Notes: generated by a model from the sequence alone, not told the origin. Positions 1-6,912 are shown, counted from the first letter of the stretch. The stretch: 9,800 nt of DNA from JBOGED01 sp050743625 (GCA_050743625.1 JBOGED010000237.1:1-9800), one strand, 5' to 3'. Translations and numbers: made by a program.

Positions 1-152
1 ACGGTGGGCTGGCTGACGCCGAAGCGTTCCACCAATTGGGACTCGGATGGGAGCTGATCACCGGGGCGGTACAGGCCGGCGTCGATGTCCCTTCGCAGCG
101 CTGCCGCGAGGCGGTGGTACTTGGACACCCCACCCGTGCTGAGATCCGTCAT
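1..152 (-). CDS. GntR-family transcriptional repressor, N-terminal part (runs off window)
   Basis: The first 50 codons of a leftward gene start with ATG at 152-150 and read through the window edge with no stop. The translation carries the classic GntR winged-helix start: YHRLAAALRRDIDAG at about residues 12-26, then YRPGDQLPSESQLVERFGVS at about 28-47, ending in the recognition helix. This is the one-turn-per-motif pattern of GntR DNA-binding domains. The effector domain lies outside the window, so the subfamily cannot be assigned. An AGGAG ribosome site lies a few bases upstream of the ATG. The gene diverges from the 295-1080 genes, and the spacer holds an inverted repeat in the opposing promoter. 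The inferred role is repression of that transcript and perhaps of itself. I am confident of the family and unsure of the ligand. Confidence 0.9.
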   Translation of the reverse strand, partial: MTDLSTGGVSKYHRLAAALRRDIDAGLYRPGDQLPSESQLVERFGVSQPT

Positions 153-175
153 CCTCTACTCCTTAGCTCCCCCAC

Positions 176-204
176 AACATAAGTCCTCCCAAGCGTGCTG
201 TCGA
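176..204 (-). promoter_or_regulatory. Putative sigma70-type promoter of the GntR gene
   Basis: Read leftward, TCGACA (204-199) and TATGTT (181-176) are separated by exactly 17 bases. They match the -35 and -10 consensus at 5 of 6 and 4 of 6 positions. The expected start near 169 leaves a short leader before the AGGAG site and the ATG at 152. No other candidate in the spacer fits as well. Confidence 0.45.
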
Positions 205-249
205 GGATTCCCCGCCTTCCACCGAAACGCAACTCCTTAAGAGAAGCAC

Positions 250-277
250 TTGACAGGTAGGTCCAGTATCCTACACT
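250..277 (+). promoter_or_regulatory. Putative strong promoter for the 295-1080 transcript
   Basis: TTGACA (250-255), a perfect -35, is followed after 16 bases by TACACT (272-277), a 4 of 6 match to the -10. Transcription would start near 284, so the AAGGAG ribosome site at 284-289 would sit at the very 5' end of the message. The -10 lies inside an inverted repeat, which suggests repression by the divergent GntR protein. Confidence 0.6.
257..277. promoter_or_regulatory. Inverted repeat in the promoter, likely GntR operator
   Basis: Two overlapping dyads are present. One is GTAGG-N8-CCTAC (257-274), a perfect 5-bp inverted repeat between the -35 and -10. The other is AGTATCCTACACT (265-277), a 13-bp imperfect palindrome of the form AGTxTxxxAxACT that covers the -10. 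The second has the GT...AC half-site style known for GntR-family operators. Binding here would block polymerase on the rightward promoter. That the adjacent GntR protein binds it is inference from position and symmetry. Confidence 0.5.
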
Positions 278-294
278 TCTTAGAAGGAGTTTAG

Positions 295-378
295 GTGCAT
301 CGGTTCGTTGCTCGGGACCTCACGGAGGAAGCGCGATGCGCGCGGCGGCAGGCCGTCCCGACCAGGAAAGGAGCCTAA
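295..378 (+). CDS. Possible 27-codon small protein or leader ORF
   Basis: A GTG at 295 lies five bases after a strong AAGGAG (284-289) and opens a 27-codon frame ending in TAA at 376-378, three bases before the ATG of the next gene at 382. The product would start MHRFVARDLTEEARCARRQ and is basic. The ribosome site of the downstream gene (AAAGGAG, about 367-373) lies inside the last codons, so translation of this ORF would pass over it and could couple the two genes. I do not recognise the peptide. It could be a real small protein, a coupling leader, or chance. The good ribosome site and exact packing favour translation. Confidence 0.4.
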   Translation: MHRFVARDLTEEARCARRQAVPTRKGA

Positions 379-381
379 GCC

Positions 382-1080
382 ATGGCAGAGCGAATGGTGG
401 AGCCGTCGTGGTGGGCCGATCGGGAGGCGGGCGGGGAGCGTCGCACGCTGATCGAGAGGTTCCAGGTCGAGAACCTGGAAAAGGCCACCGCCGACCTGCG
501 CGCACGCTGCCAGCGGTTGGAGCGTGCCCGATCCTCCGGTGAGGTCGTCACGGTCGGCGAGGTCGCCGAGGTGCTGCTGGGTCAATGGTCGGTCGCGTTC
601 CACACCAGGCTGGCCGACTCGCAACGCGCATTGTGCGCGTCGGGTGATCAGGACCGGTTGGCACGTGCGGCCCAGGACGGCCGCGCCGCCGCGGTCGCCG
701 TCCGTGACCGCTATCTCGCCCCCGAGCGGATCAGCGGCCACTCGTTGCAGCAGGCCCTGAACCTGGCCAACGCCGATGCCTCCGGCCTGCGGCTGGACCG
801 GTCACATGTGCAGCAACTACGCCGAGGTGGCGAGGGGGAGCTGTCGGAGGGCAAGGGCGGCGGGGTGGCCGAGGACGACGGCCTCAGCGCGGCCGGTCTG
901 GGTCTGCTGCCGGCCGGTCGCCTGACGGAGTTGGTCAACCCACGGCCGGCGGACGCGCTGCGCGCCCGCCTCGTGGCCAACGAGCGGGCACGCAGGGACG
1001 CCCTGGGCGGACGGGCGATTCACGAAGACGGCGCGACCGTGCGGCCCGACCGCGTGACGCGCCGGGGCAGGTCGATGTGA
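382..1080 (+). CDS. Uncharacterised 232-residue protein
   Basis: ATG at 382 follows AAAGGAG with about nine bases of spacing. The frame stays open to TGA at 1078-1080, with mostly G or C third positions, as expected of a true gene in this DNA. I recognise no family. Residues about 20-54 are charged and helical and could form a short coiled coil (RTLIERFQVENLEKATADL). A second helical stretch spans about 55-115. The C-terminal half is rich in Gly, Arg and Glu and looks partly disordered, ending in a basic tail. No signal peptide, membrane segment or catalytic motif is visible. It probably shares the promoter at 250-277 and would then be controlled by the divergent GntR protein. The next gene starts 69 bases later, so it may or may not be in the same transcript. 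Confidence 0.65.
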   Translation: MAERMVEPSWWADREAGGERRTLIERFQVENLEKATADLRARCQRLERARSSGEVVTVGEVAEVLLGQWSVAFHTRLADSQRALCASGDQDRLARAAQDGRAAAVAVRDRYLAPERISGHSLQQALNLANADASGLRLDRSHVQQLRRGGEGELSEGKGGGVAEDDGLSAAGLGLLPAGRLTELVNPRPADALRARLVANERARRDALGGRAIHEDGATVRPDRVTRRGRSM

Positions 1081-1136
1081 GCCACCACGCCACAAGCGCG
1101 GTGTTGCTCAGCATGCCCAACGGGTTCGGGGCACCT

Positions 1137-1143
1137 GGAGGTG
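1137..1143 (+). promoter_or_regulatory. Ribosome binding site that decides the ArsR gene start
   Basis: GGAGGTG at 1137-1143 is a near-perfect Shine-Dalgarno sequence six bases before the ATG at 1150. The GTG at 1141, three codons earlier in frame, lies inside this site and so cannot itself use it. The ATG at 1150 is therefore the preferred start. Confidence 0.7.
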
Positions 1144-1149
1144 TCGTTC

Positions 1150-2265
1150 ATGAAGTCCACGCCCGCGTCCGCTCGCGCGGCGCGGATGCTGGCCATCACC
1201 TGCCGGGCCGCTGGCGCGCTCGTGCAGGCGGCCTTCGGGCTGTGGCTGGCTCGCTTGCCCGGGTGGCTGGCTTTTGTCGCGCTGGTGTTCAATCCGCGGA
1301 CGTTCACGCGAACACGCCGGTGGGCCGCCGCCGCGAAGGACGCATTAGGCGACGAACTCCGGCCCGCGGGCCAGTTCTTCTTCCAGGGCTTCGACACCGC
1401 GCTGGGCTATGGCGCCGCCCGCCTGATCGATCAGTTGCCGCCGGGCGGTGACCCTGCCGACCTCATTGAGGCGGTAGGAGCCGCCGATCCCCGAAGGCTT
1501 GCGTTGCTCATGCTTGATACCGGCGAGACGAGCGCCGAGCGTCTGGAGCGGTATCGGGAGGTGCTTTGGGACTCGGGGAGTCTTGACGGCGCCTTGGTAG
1601 GCCTGACCCGTGGCTGGGCAAGCCGTTGCCGCCGGCTGCTCACCGAGCCGGCGGCCGTACAGGCCGAGCTGACCGAGATCCTGCGAGGGTACTTAGAGCG
1701 GGTGTACGCCTCCCACATCGGCGTGGTCCGGCAGGCGCTGGACAGCGCCGTTTCGGCAGCTGAGAGCCTCTTGGGCGTGCTGCCGACGGTCGACGCGATC
1801 GAGCAGCTCACCGGGGGCTACACGCTGGGGCGCGACCTGGATCTGCGCTCGATCACGCTCGCTCCATCGACCTCCATCTACCCGTTCATGTCAACGCGCA
1901 TCGACGAGCTGTCGAAGGAGGCGCTGATCATCTACGGCGTTCCCAGCGAGATCTTCGCGTCCTATGACCCAGTGCCGATCCAGCGCAACCTGGCCGAAGC
2001 CCTCAGGGCGCTATCCGACCCGAATCGTCTGACGATCCTGGGCCTCCTTGCTCAGGACCCGATGTACACCACGGAGCTGGTGAGCGCGCTGGGGCTCTCG
2101 CAGCCGACGCTCCATTACCACCTGACCCAACTGCGGGCGGCGGGGTTGATCCGTCAGGAGCGAGAAAAAAGAGGTATGCGCTACTCGATTCGCTACCACT
2201 CGACCGCACAGATCCTGTGGTCGCTTGAAGCGCTGATCCTCGAAGGAGCGCGCCGCCCAGGTTGA
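1150..2265 (+). CDS. ArsR-type winged-helix regulator with long N-terminal domain
   Basis: A 371-residue protein. About residues 281-355 form an ArsR-like winged helix: LSDPNRLTILGLLAQ, then TTELVSALGLSQPTLHYHLT as the helix-turn-helix with recognition helix, and a wing around EREKRGMRYSIR. Typical ArsR proteins have about 100 residues. Here roughly 280 residues precede the DNA-binding domain, as in a group of actinobacterial and Firmicutes ArsR-like regulators with a large N-terminal region of unknown ligand. No cysteine-rich metal site of the ArsR/SmtB kind is evident, so metal sensing is unlikely. Residues about 20-45 are hydrophobic but are probably buried helix rather than a membrane segment. 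The binding-protein gene starts 26 bases after the stop, so this is the first gene of the transporter operon and its likely local regulator. The regulatory link is inference. Confidence 0.85.
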   Translation: MKSTPASARAARMLAITCRAAGALVQAAFGLWLARLPGWLAFVALVFNPRTFTRTRRWAAAAKDALGDELRPAGQFFFQGFDTALGYGAARLIDQLPPGGDPADLIEAVGAADPRRLALLMLDTGETSAERLERYREVLWDSGSLDGALVGLTRGWASRCRRLLTEPAAVQAELTEILRGYLERVYASHIGVVRQALDSAVSAAESLLGVLPTVDAIEQLTGGYTLGRDLDLRSITLAPSTSIYPFMSTRIDELSKEALIIYGVPSEIFASYDPVPIQRNLAEALRALSDPNRLTILGLLAQDPMYTTELVSALGLSQPTLHYHLTQLRAAGLIRQEREKRGMRYSIRYHSTAQILWSLEALILEGARRPG

Positions 2266-2291
2266 TGAAACGCGGGAGAAAGGACAAGCGA

Positions 2292-3151
2292 ATGCAGCTG
2301 AATCGGTCACGGCGGCGCTCTGCGTGGGGCGTCGCATTGGTTGCGATCGGCCTGCTCGTGTCGGCCTGCACGGCCGGCGCTGGGTCGGCGGGCGCGGAGT
2401 CGCGAGGGCTCGCCCGAGAGCGAGGGCCTACTCGGCAAGATCAAGGCGACGGGCGCGATCCTGGTCGCCAAACACCCAGGCTAACCCACCCTTCAGCTTC
2501 TTGGACGAGTCAAACGACGTCGTCGGCTACGACGTCGATGTCGCCAACGAGATCGCGCGGCGGCTCGGCGTTCGCGAGGTCGAGTTCGTGCGTGGCACGT
2601 TCCAGACATTCATCGCCGGACTCGAGACTGACAAGTGGGACGCCGTGATCGCGGGCTTGACGCCCACCGACGAGCGCCGGCAACAGATCGACTTTCCGTA
2701 CCAGGTGAACGGTCTGTCCATCTTCGTCAACCAGTCGAACACGACGATCGGCGGCCAGGCCGACCTCGAAGGCAAGCGCATCGCGGTCAGCGTCGGCTCC
2801 ACGCAGGAGCAGGAGGCGCAGCGGATCCCTGGCGCCAGGGTCCTGACCTACGAGACCGCCATCCTGGCGTTGAGCGACGTCAGCTTCGGCCGTGCGGACG
2901 CCTATCTCGGCTCGCGCGCTGTCGGCTCCTACCTGGCCGAGGAGAATGACCTTGCGGTCCAGGCGCTGCCGGGCTTGCTCAACTCCGAGGCAAACGCCAT
3001 CGCGGTGCCCAAGGGCGAGACCGCCCTCATGGCGGCCATGAACGAAGCCCTGTCCGCGATGGTCTCCGACGGCACGCTCTCAGCGATCTCGGCGCGGTGG
3101 TTCGGCGGGCTCGATATGGCCGAGGAGCTTGCGAACCTTGCTGACTGTTGA
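2292..3151 (+). CDS. Polar amino acid ABC transporter substrate-binding lipoprotein, interrupted by two frameshifts
   Basis: ATG at 2292 follows AGAAAGGA by seven bases and encodes a lipoprotein signal: RSRRR, a hydrophobic core, and lipobox VSAC with the lipidated Cys at residue 26. The frame then breaks twice. After GGG at 2406-2408 the protein continues one base later (SPESEGLLGKIKATGAILVA) until a TAA at 2482. After AAA at 2470-2472 it moves one base again (NTQANPPFSFLDESNDVVGY) and is open to TGA at 3149-3151. Removing one G and one A gives a 285-residue family-3 (SBP_bac_3) binding protein of normal length, with the usual FSFLDE...GYDVDVANEIARRLG opening and IDFPY motif. It would capture a polar amino acid or analogue outside the membrane for the permease and ATPase that follow. 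It is either a sequencing artefact or a recently inactivated gene. Confidence 0.85.
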
Positions 3152-3202
3152 GCGGATACACCCAGCACATCGGACTCGTCCTTACCCGGGGGGAAGGCAG
3201 CG

Positions 3203-3847
3203 ATGAGCCTCATCAGCCGGGCACTCCCGCTCCTGGGCCAGGCGGTCACGGTCACCTTGCTTCTCGGGCTGAGCTCGTTCGCCATCGGCTCGGTGCTGGG
3301 GTTGGTCGGCGCGTTGGCGCGGATGTCGGCGCGGCGGCCGCTGCGCTACCTCGCCGTCGCCTACGTGTCGATCGTTCGCGGCACCCCGCTGCTGGTCCAG
3401 ATCCTGCTGATCTATTTCGGGCTTCCACAGCTGGGGATCGTGGTGGAGCCGATCCCCTCCGCGATCGCGGCGCTGTCCCTCAACGTCGGCGCCTACCTGA
3501 CAGAGGACTTCCGTGCTGGGGTGCTGTCTGTCGAAAGGGGCCAGCGTGAGGCGGCGCACACCTTGAGCATGACCTATCCACAAGCGCTGCGGCGCGTCAT
3601 CCTGCCCCAGGCCGTGCGGATCGCGCTGCCGCCGGTGGGCAACCGGTTGATCGCGCTGATGAAGGACACCTCCCTCGCGTCGATCATCACTGTCGTCGAG
3701 CTGACCCGGGTCGCGAACGCGGTCGGCTCTGCGACCTTCCGCTATGTCGAGATGTTCATCATCGTGGCGGCCGTGTACTGGCTCATCAACGCCTTGCTGT
3801 CGGCGGGGCAAGAGGGCCTGGAGCGGCGCCTGGCGAGGCCGTACTGA
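3203..3847 (+). CDS. Polar amino acid ABC transporter permease (HisM/GlnP type)
   Basis: A 214-residue integral membrane protein of the His/Glu/Gln/Arg/opine permease family, at its usual length. ATG at 3203 has a GGGGGGAAGG ribosome site just upstream. Hydrophobic spans lie at about residues 12-36, 49-74, 84-100, 155-172 and 183-200. VRGTPLLVQ (58-66) is the conserved signature after the second helix, and GAYLTEDFRAG (96-106) leads into the EAA loop EAAHTLSMTYPQALRRVILP (117-136) that docks on the ATPase. Only one permease gene is present, so the channel is probably a homodimer. Its stop (3845-3847) overlaps the ATPase ATG by one base, implying coupled translation. The exact substrate cannot be read from the sequence. 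Confidence 0.93.
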   Translation: MSLISRALPLLGQAVTVTLLLGLSSFAIGSVLGLVGALARMSARRPLRYLAVAYVSIVRGTPLLVQILLIYFGLPQLGIVVEPIPSAIAALSLNVGAYLTEDFRAGVLSVERGQREAAHTLSMTYPQALRRVILPQAVRIALPPVGNRLIALMKDTSLASIITVVELTRVANAVGSATFRYVEMFIIVAAVYWLINALLSAGQEGLERRLARPY

Positions 3848-4671
3848 TGCGCGAGGACAACTGCCAGATCCGTGTCGAAGGCCTGCACAAGCGCTTCGGT
3901 CAGCTCGAGGTCCTCAAGGGCATCGACCTGGCAGTCCGGCGCGGCGAGGTCGTCGTCATCATGGGCGCGTCGGGCTCGGGCAAGACGACCCTGATCCGCT
4001 GTGTCAACTTTCTCGAGCAGCCCGACGCCGGGCGCGTGACCGTGTGCGGTCTGCAGGTCGACTGCACCGGCGACGTGCCGAGGGGAGCCGAGCGCTCCCG
4101 TCGCATCCGCCAGATCTGCCTGCGGGCCGGGATGGTGTTCCAGCAGTTCAACCTGTTCCCGCACCGGACCGCGCTGGAGAACGTCATCGAAGGCCCGATC
4201 ACCGTGAAGAAGATGCCCCGGACGGAGGCGGTCGCCCTCGGCGAAGGACTCCTGGCCCGTGTCGGTCTCGCCGACAAGCGGGACGAATATCCGTCCCGGC
4301 TAAGCGGCGGTCAAAAGCAGCGTGTCGCCATCGCGCGCGCCCTGGCCATGGAGCCCGAGGTCGTGCTCTTCGACGAGCCGACCTCGGCCCTGGACCCCGA
4401 GCTGCACGAGGAGGTCCTGCAGGTCATGCGCGCACTCGCCAGGGACGGGATGACCATGGTGGTCGTCACCCACGAGGTGCGCTTCGCCCAGGATGTGGCG
4501 GACCGTGTCGTGTTCATGCACGGCGGGGTGATCGTGGAAGAAGGCCGGCCCGCGGAGTTCTTCACCCGCCCGACTCACCCGCGGGCCCGGCTGTTCCTTC
4601 GCCTGGTGGGAACGGCGCACGAGGACCCCACCACGGTCCACGATGGGCCGGCGGCGGGATCCGCGCCATGA
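3847..4671 (+). CDS. Polar amino acid ABC transporter ATP-binding protein (GlnQ/HisP type)
   Basis: A 274-residue ABC ATPase that powers the import complex from the cytoplasmic side. The motifs are complete. Walker A is GASGSGKTT at residues 40-48. The Q-loop is VFQQFNLFPHRTALENV, with Gln at about 100. The signature is LSGGQKQR at 152-159, Walker B is VVLFDE at 172-177, the D-loop is SALD at 180-183, and the switch His is at 209. The FNLFPHxTALENV wording is typical of the amino acid importer ATPases. The insert between Walker A and the Q-loop (about residues 70-92, rich in Arg) is a little longer than in GlnQ, as in HisP-like members. The start overlaps the permease stop by one base, and the stop lies within the ATGA shared with the PLP-enzyme gene at 4668-4671. 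Confidence 0.95.
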   Translation: MREDNCQIRVEGLHKRFGQLEVLKGIDLAVRRGEVVVIMGASGSGKTTLIRCVNFLEQPDAGRVTVCGLQVDCTGDVPRGAERSRRIRQICLRAGMVFQQFNLFPHRTALENVIEGPITVKKMPRTEAVALGEGLLARVGLADKRDEYPSRLSGGQKQRVAIARALAMEPEVVLFDEPTSALDPELHEEVLQVMRALARDGMTMVVVTHEVRFAQDVADRVVFMHGGVIVEEGRPAEFFTRPTHPRARLFLRLVGTAHEDPTTVHDGPAAGSAP

Positions 4672-5908
4672 GCTTCGTTCGTGGCCTGCGCTGCGTGCAT
4701 TGCGGCGCGCGTTATCCCCTGACACCGATGTTCGAGGGTTGCCCTGCCTGCGCCACCGGCGGCTTCGCCTCGGGACTCACGCCCGAGTACGACTACGCCG
4801 CCTTGCAGGCGACGCTCGAGAGCTATCCCCTCGCTGGGGACGGGATCGGCCTGTGGCGCTACCGCACCCTGCTGCCGGTGGTCGATCCCGCCACGAGGTG
4901 TCGCTGGGCGAAGGCGACACGCCGCTTGTCGCTGTCCCGCGACTCGCCCGCGAGCTGGGCGCCGCTGAACTGTGGATCAAGGACGAATCACGCAACCCGA
5001 CCTGGTCGTTCAAGGACCGCAATGCGGCGGTCACCGTCAGCAAGGCGCGTGAGTTCGGCGCCCGGACGCTCGTGGCCTCCACGTCCGGCAACCATGGCGC
5101 AGCCGTCGCCGCCTACGCGGCCCGAGCCGGCTTGGGTTGCGTGGTCCTCACATATCCGGGCATCCCCGCCGGCAACCGCATCCTCATGCAGGCCAGCGGC
5201 GCGCGGCTGGTCGTCACCACGCCCGAGGGGCGCCGGATGCTCCTGCGGCAGGCTGTCGGCGAGCTCGGGTGGCACCCGGCGACCAACGCGACCGATCCGC
5301 CGACCAACAGCGCCTACGGTCACGAGGGCTACAAGACCATCGCCTACGAGCTCGTGGATCAGCTCGGTGGGCGGCCGCCCGACCTGGTAGTCATCCCGAC
5401 CGCATACGCCGAGGGGCTCTTCGGCATCTGGAAGGGATTCGACGAGCTCAGACGGCTGGGTCGGCTGACCGACGTGCCCCGAATGCTCGCCTGCGAGCCC
5501 AAGGGTGGACCCCTCGGGGTGGCGTACAGGAGCGATCACGGTGCGATCGCGGTTGTTCCGCGCACCGCGACCGTCGCCCGCGGGATCGACGTGACCGCGA
5601 ACAGCTACATCGGTGTGGCGGCGCTCGTGGAGTCTGGCGGCCTGGTCGTCCAAGCCAGCGACGACGCCATCCTGACCGCCCAGCGCGACCTCGCCGCCGA
5701 CGGCTTCTTCGTCGAGCCGGCAAGCGCCGCTGGGCTCGCCTGCTTGCGGATCGCGACTGAGCGCCAGCGGCTCCCCAGCGGCCTGTCGATCGTTGTGGTC
5801 AACACCTCCAGCGGCCTGAAGAGCCTCGAGACCCTCCTTCCGCTCTATGAGGAGCCGGTGATCGTGGAACCGACGCTCGACGCCCTCAATCCCGCGCGAG
5901 TGGAGTGA
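4668..5908 (+). CDS. Threonine-synthase-like PLP-dependent enzyme with zinc knuckle, one frameshift
   Basis: ATG at 4668 overlaps the ATPase stop (ATGA). The N-terminus has CVHC and CPAC (Cys 9, 12, 25, 28), a zinc-ribbon-like knuckle seen in some threonine synthases and relatives. The frame then breaks near 4893-4895: the protein resumes as EVSLGEGDTPLVAVPRLARE in another frame, and one base is missing. Restored, it is 413 residues. Fold-type II PLP motifs follow: NPTWSFKDR with the Schiff-base lysine codon at 5012-5014, STSGNHGAAVAAYAARAGL, the phosphate-loop region IPTAYAEGLFGIWKGFDEL, and C-terminal VVNTSSGLKSLE. It probably catalyses a beta/gamma-replacement or elimination on an amino acid. 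Its place at the end of an amino acid importer operon suggests a catabolic or specialised role rather than housekeeping threonine synthesis, which is inference. The true reaction is unknown. Confidence 0.85.
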
Positions 5909-5964
5909 CCGCAGGTGCCGGTGTGTCGACTCGCTCGTCTCTACGACGACTCAGCCGACACCGA

Positions 5965-5986
5965 TCTTGGTCTACTCTTGGTCTAC
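5965..5986. repeat. Perfect 11-bp tandem duplication carrying the BlaI-site half sequence
   Basis: TCTTGGTCTAC occurs twice back to back (5965-5975 and 5976-5986). The second copy overlaps the stop codon of the leftward M56 gene (5985-5983). Each copy contains TGGTCTA, the exact arm of the inverted repeat at 7323-7339 upstream of the BlaI gene. The period is about one helical turn. Confidence 0.7.
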
Positions 5987-6912
5987 CGCAGGGGGCAATG
6001 GGTGGGGTTGATCACCGGGCCGAGCGCGTGCGCCGCCTCTGCTATTGCCATGATCAGCCCGGTCGCGACGCTCGCGAGCATCGCCCACAACAATGCGTGG
6101 TCCCGTCGGCGCAGTGGCGAGACGGTCACCAGCCGCTCCACGCGCCACAGGCTGGCCCCGGCGACGCCCAGGCCGGCGGCTGGATACGCGGCCAGCGCGA
6201 TCTTTCCGAGCGTGACCCCGACCACCTGCCGGTCGTGGCGGCGCGCGGCGAAGTCGTCAGCGAGCGCCTCCAGATGCCGTCGCAGACAGGCGTAGGCCTC
6301 CCCGGCCTTGGGCAGCGGCGCGATGCCCGCGACCAGGAACCGGCCGGCAGTGTCAACGAGCGCATGCCGGCCACAGACGTGGCCATGCTCATGGGCGAGC
6401 ACGATATCGCGCTGGGCGGGCGTGGCGCTGGTCCACCAGCCCTCGTCGACCACCACGACCGGGCGCAACAGCCCTACCGTGAGCGCGGGAGTCGACAGGC
6501 CGGGCACGACGACGATCCTTCCGGGCCGGAGCGGCCCGGGCTGGTCGAGGGGCCTACCGGCGGCGATCAGGACCTGGCGTAGGCGGCGGTTGCGGCACAA
6601 GTCGGCAACCAGCCCGCACGTCGCCCGGCCAGGGATCGCCACAATCCAAGCGGCTACCAGGGCCAGCTGCCACGGCGAGACCTGCCCCGTGACCAGCTGG
6701 CGCCAGAGGACCCCGCAGGCGGCTGGCGTGAACGCCAGGAATTGCCGCGACACCAGCCCGGCCAGCACTCCCAGCGACCCCAGCCAGACCGCTGAGAAGC
6801 TGGCCAACAGCAACGCCACCGCCAGCCGCGGCGCCTTGCCCGCACGGGAGCGGCACGGGCGCCACCACACCATCGCGATGCCGGTCGCCAGCAGCATCAG
6901 CGAGTGAATCAC
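5983..6912 (-). CDS. M56-family membrane metalloprotease (BlaR1/MecR1-type protease domain)
   Basis: A 309-residue leftward protein. The start is GTG at 6912-6910, which overlaps the BlaI stop by four bases (GTGA). The much longer upstream frame lies within blaI and is not used. Hydrophobic spans are at about residues 4-17, 30-54, 82-96 and 276-295. The zinc-protease motif is LAHEHGHV, with HExxH at 174-178, and a probable third ligand is in the LEALADDFA helix near residue 215. RIVVVPGLSTPALTVGLL (132-149) resembles the strand before the active site in this family. In this family, signal-triggered cleavage inactivates a BlaI-type repressor. The chain ends about 12 residues after the last membrane span, so the penicillin-sensor domain of BlaR1 is absent and the signal is unknown. 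The stop lies in an 11-bp tandem repeat. Confidence 0.9.
   Translation of the reverse strand: MIHSLMLLATGIAMVWWRPCRSRAGKAPRLAVALLLASFSAVWLGSLGVLAGLVSRQFLAFTPAACGVLWRQLVTGQVSPWQLALVAAWIVAIPGRATCGLVADLCRNRRLRQVLIAAGRPLDQPGPLRPGRIVVVPGLSTPALTVGLLRPVVVVDEGWWTSATPAQRDIVLAHEHGHVCGRHALVDTAGRFLVAGIAPLPKAGEAYACLRRHLEALADDFAARRHDRQVVGVTLGKIALAAYPAAGLGVAGASLWRVERLVTVSPLRRRDHALLWAMLASVATGLIMAIAEAAHALGPVINPTHCPLR

Noticed and set aside
336..542. ATG at 336 with a weak upstream GAGGAA, opening a 68-codon frame
   Set aside because: It overlaps the better supported 382 gene in another frame and has a low-complexity product.
1105..1113. TGCTCAGCA palindrome in the gap before the ArsR gene
   Set aside because: It is only a 4-bp-arm dyad, much shorter than known ArsR operators, with no promoter elements placed around it.
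1141..1149. GTG at 1141 as start of the ArsR gene
   Set aside because: It lies inside the GGAGGTG ribosome site that serves the ATG at 1150.
2400..2490. Programmed frameshifting in the binding-protein gene
   Set aside because: Two shifts in 65 bases at 3-base runs, with no slippery heptamer or downstream pseudoknot visible, is better explained by error or mutation.
5923..5961. GTGTCG...CGACAC as a terminator between the converging PLP and M56 genes
   Set aside because: A six-base stem with a 27-base loop and no T-run is too weak to call.
5905..6582. A 225-codon rightward open frame after the PLP enzyme
   Set aside because: It lies opposite the M56 gene with its HExxH motif, and its translation shows no protein-like features.
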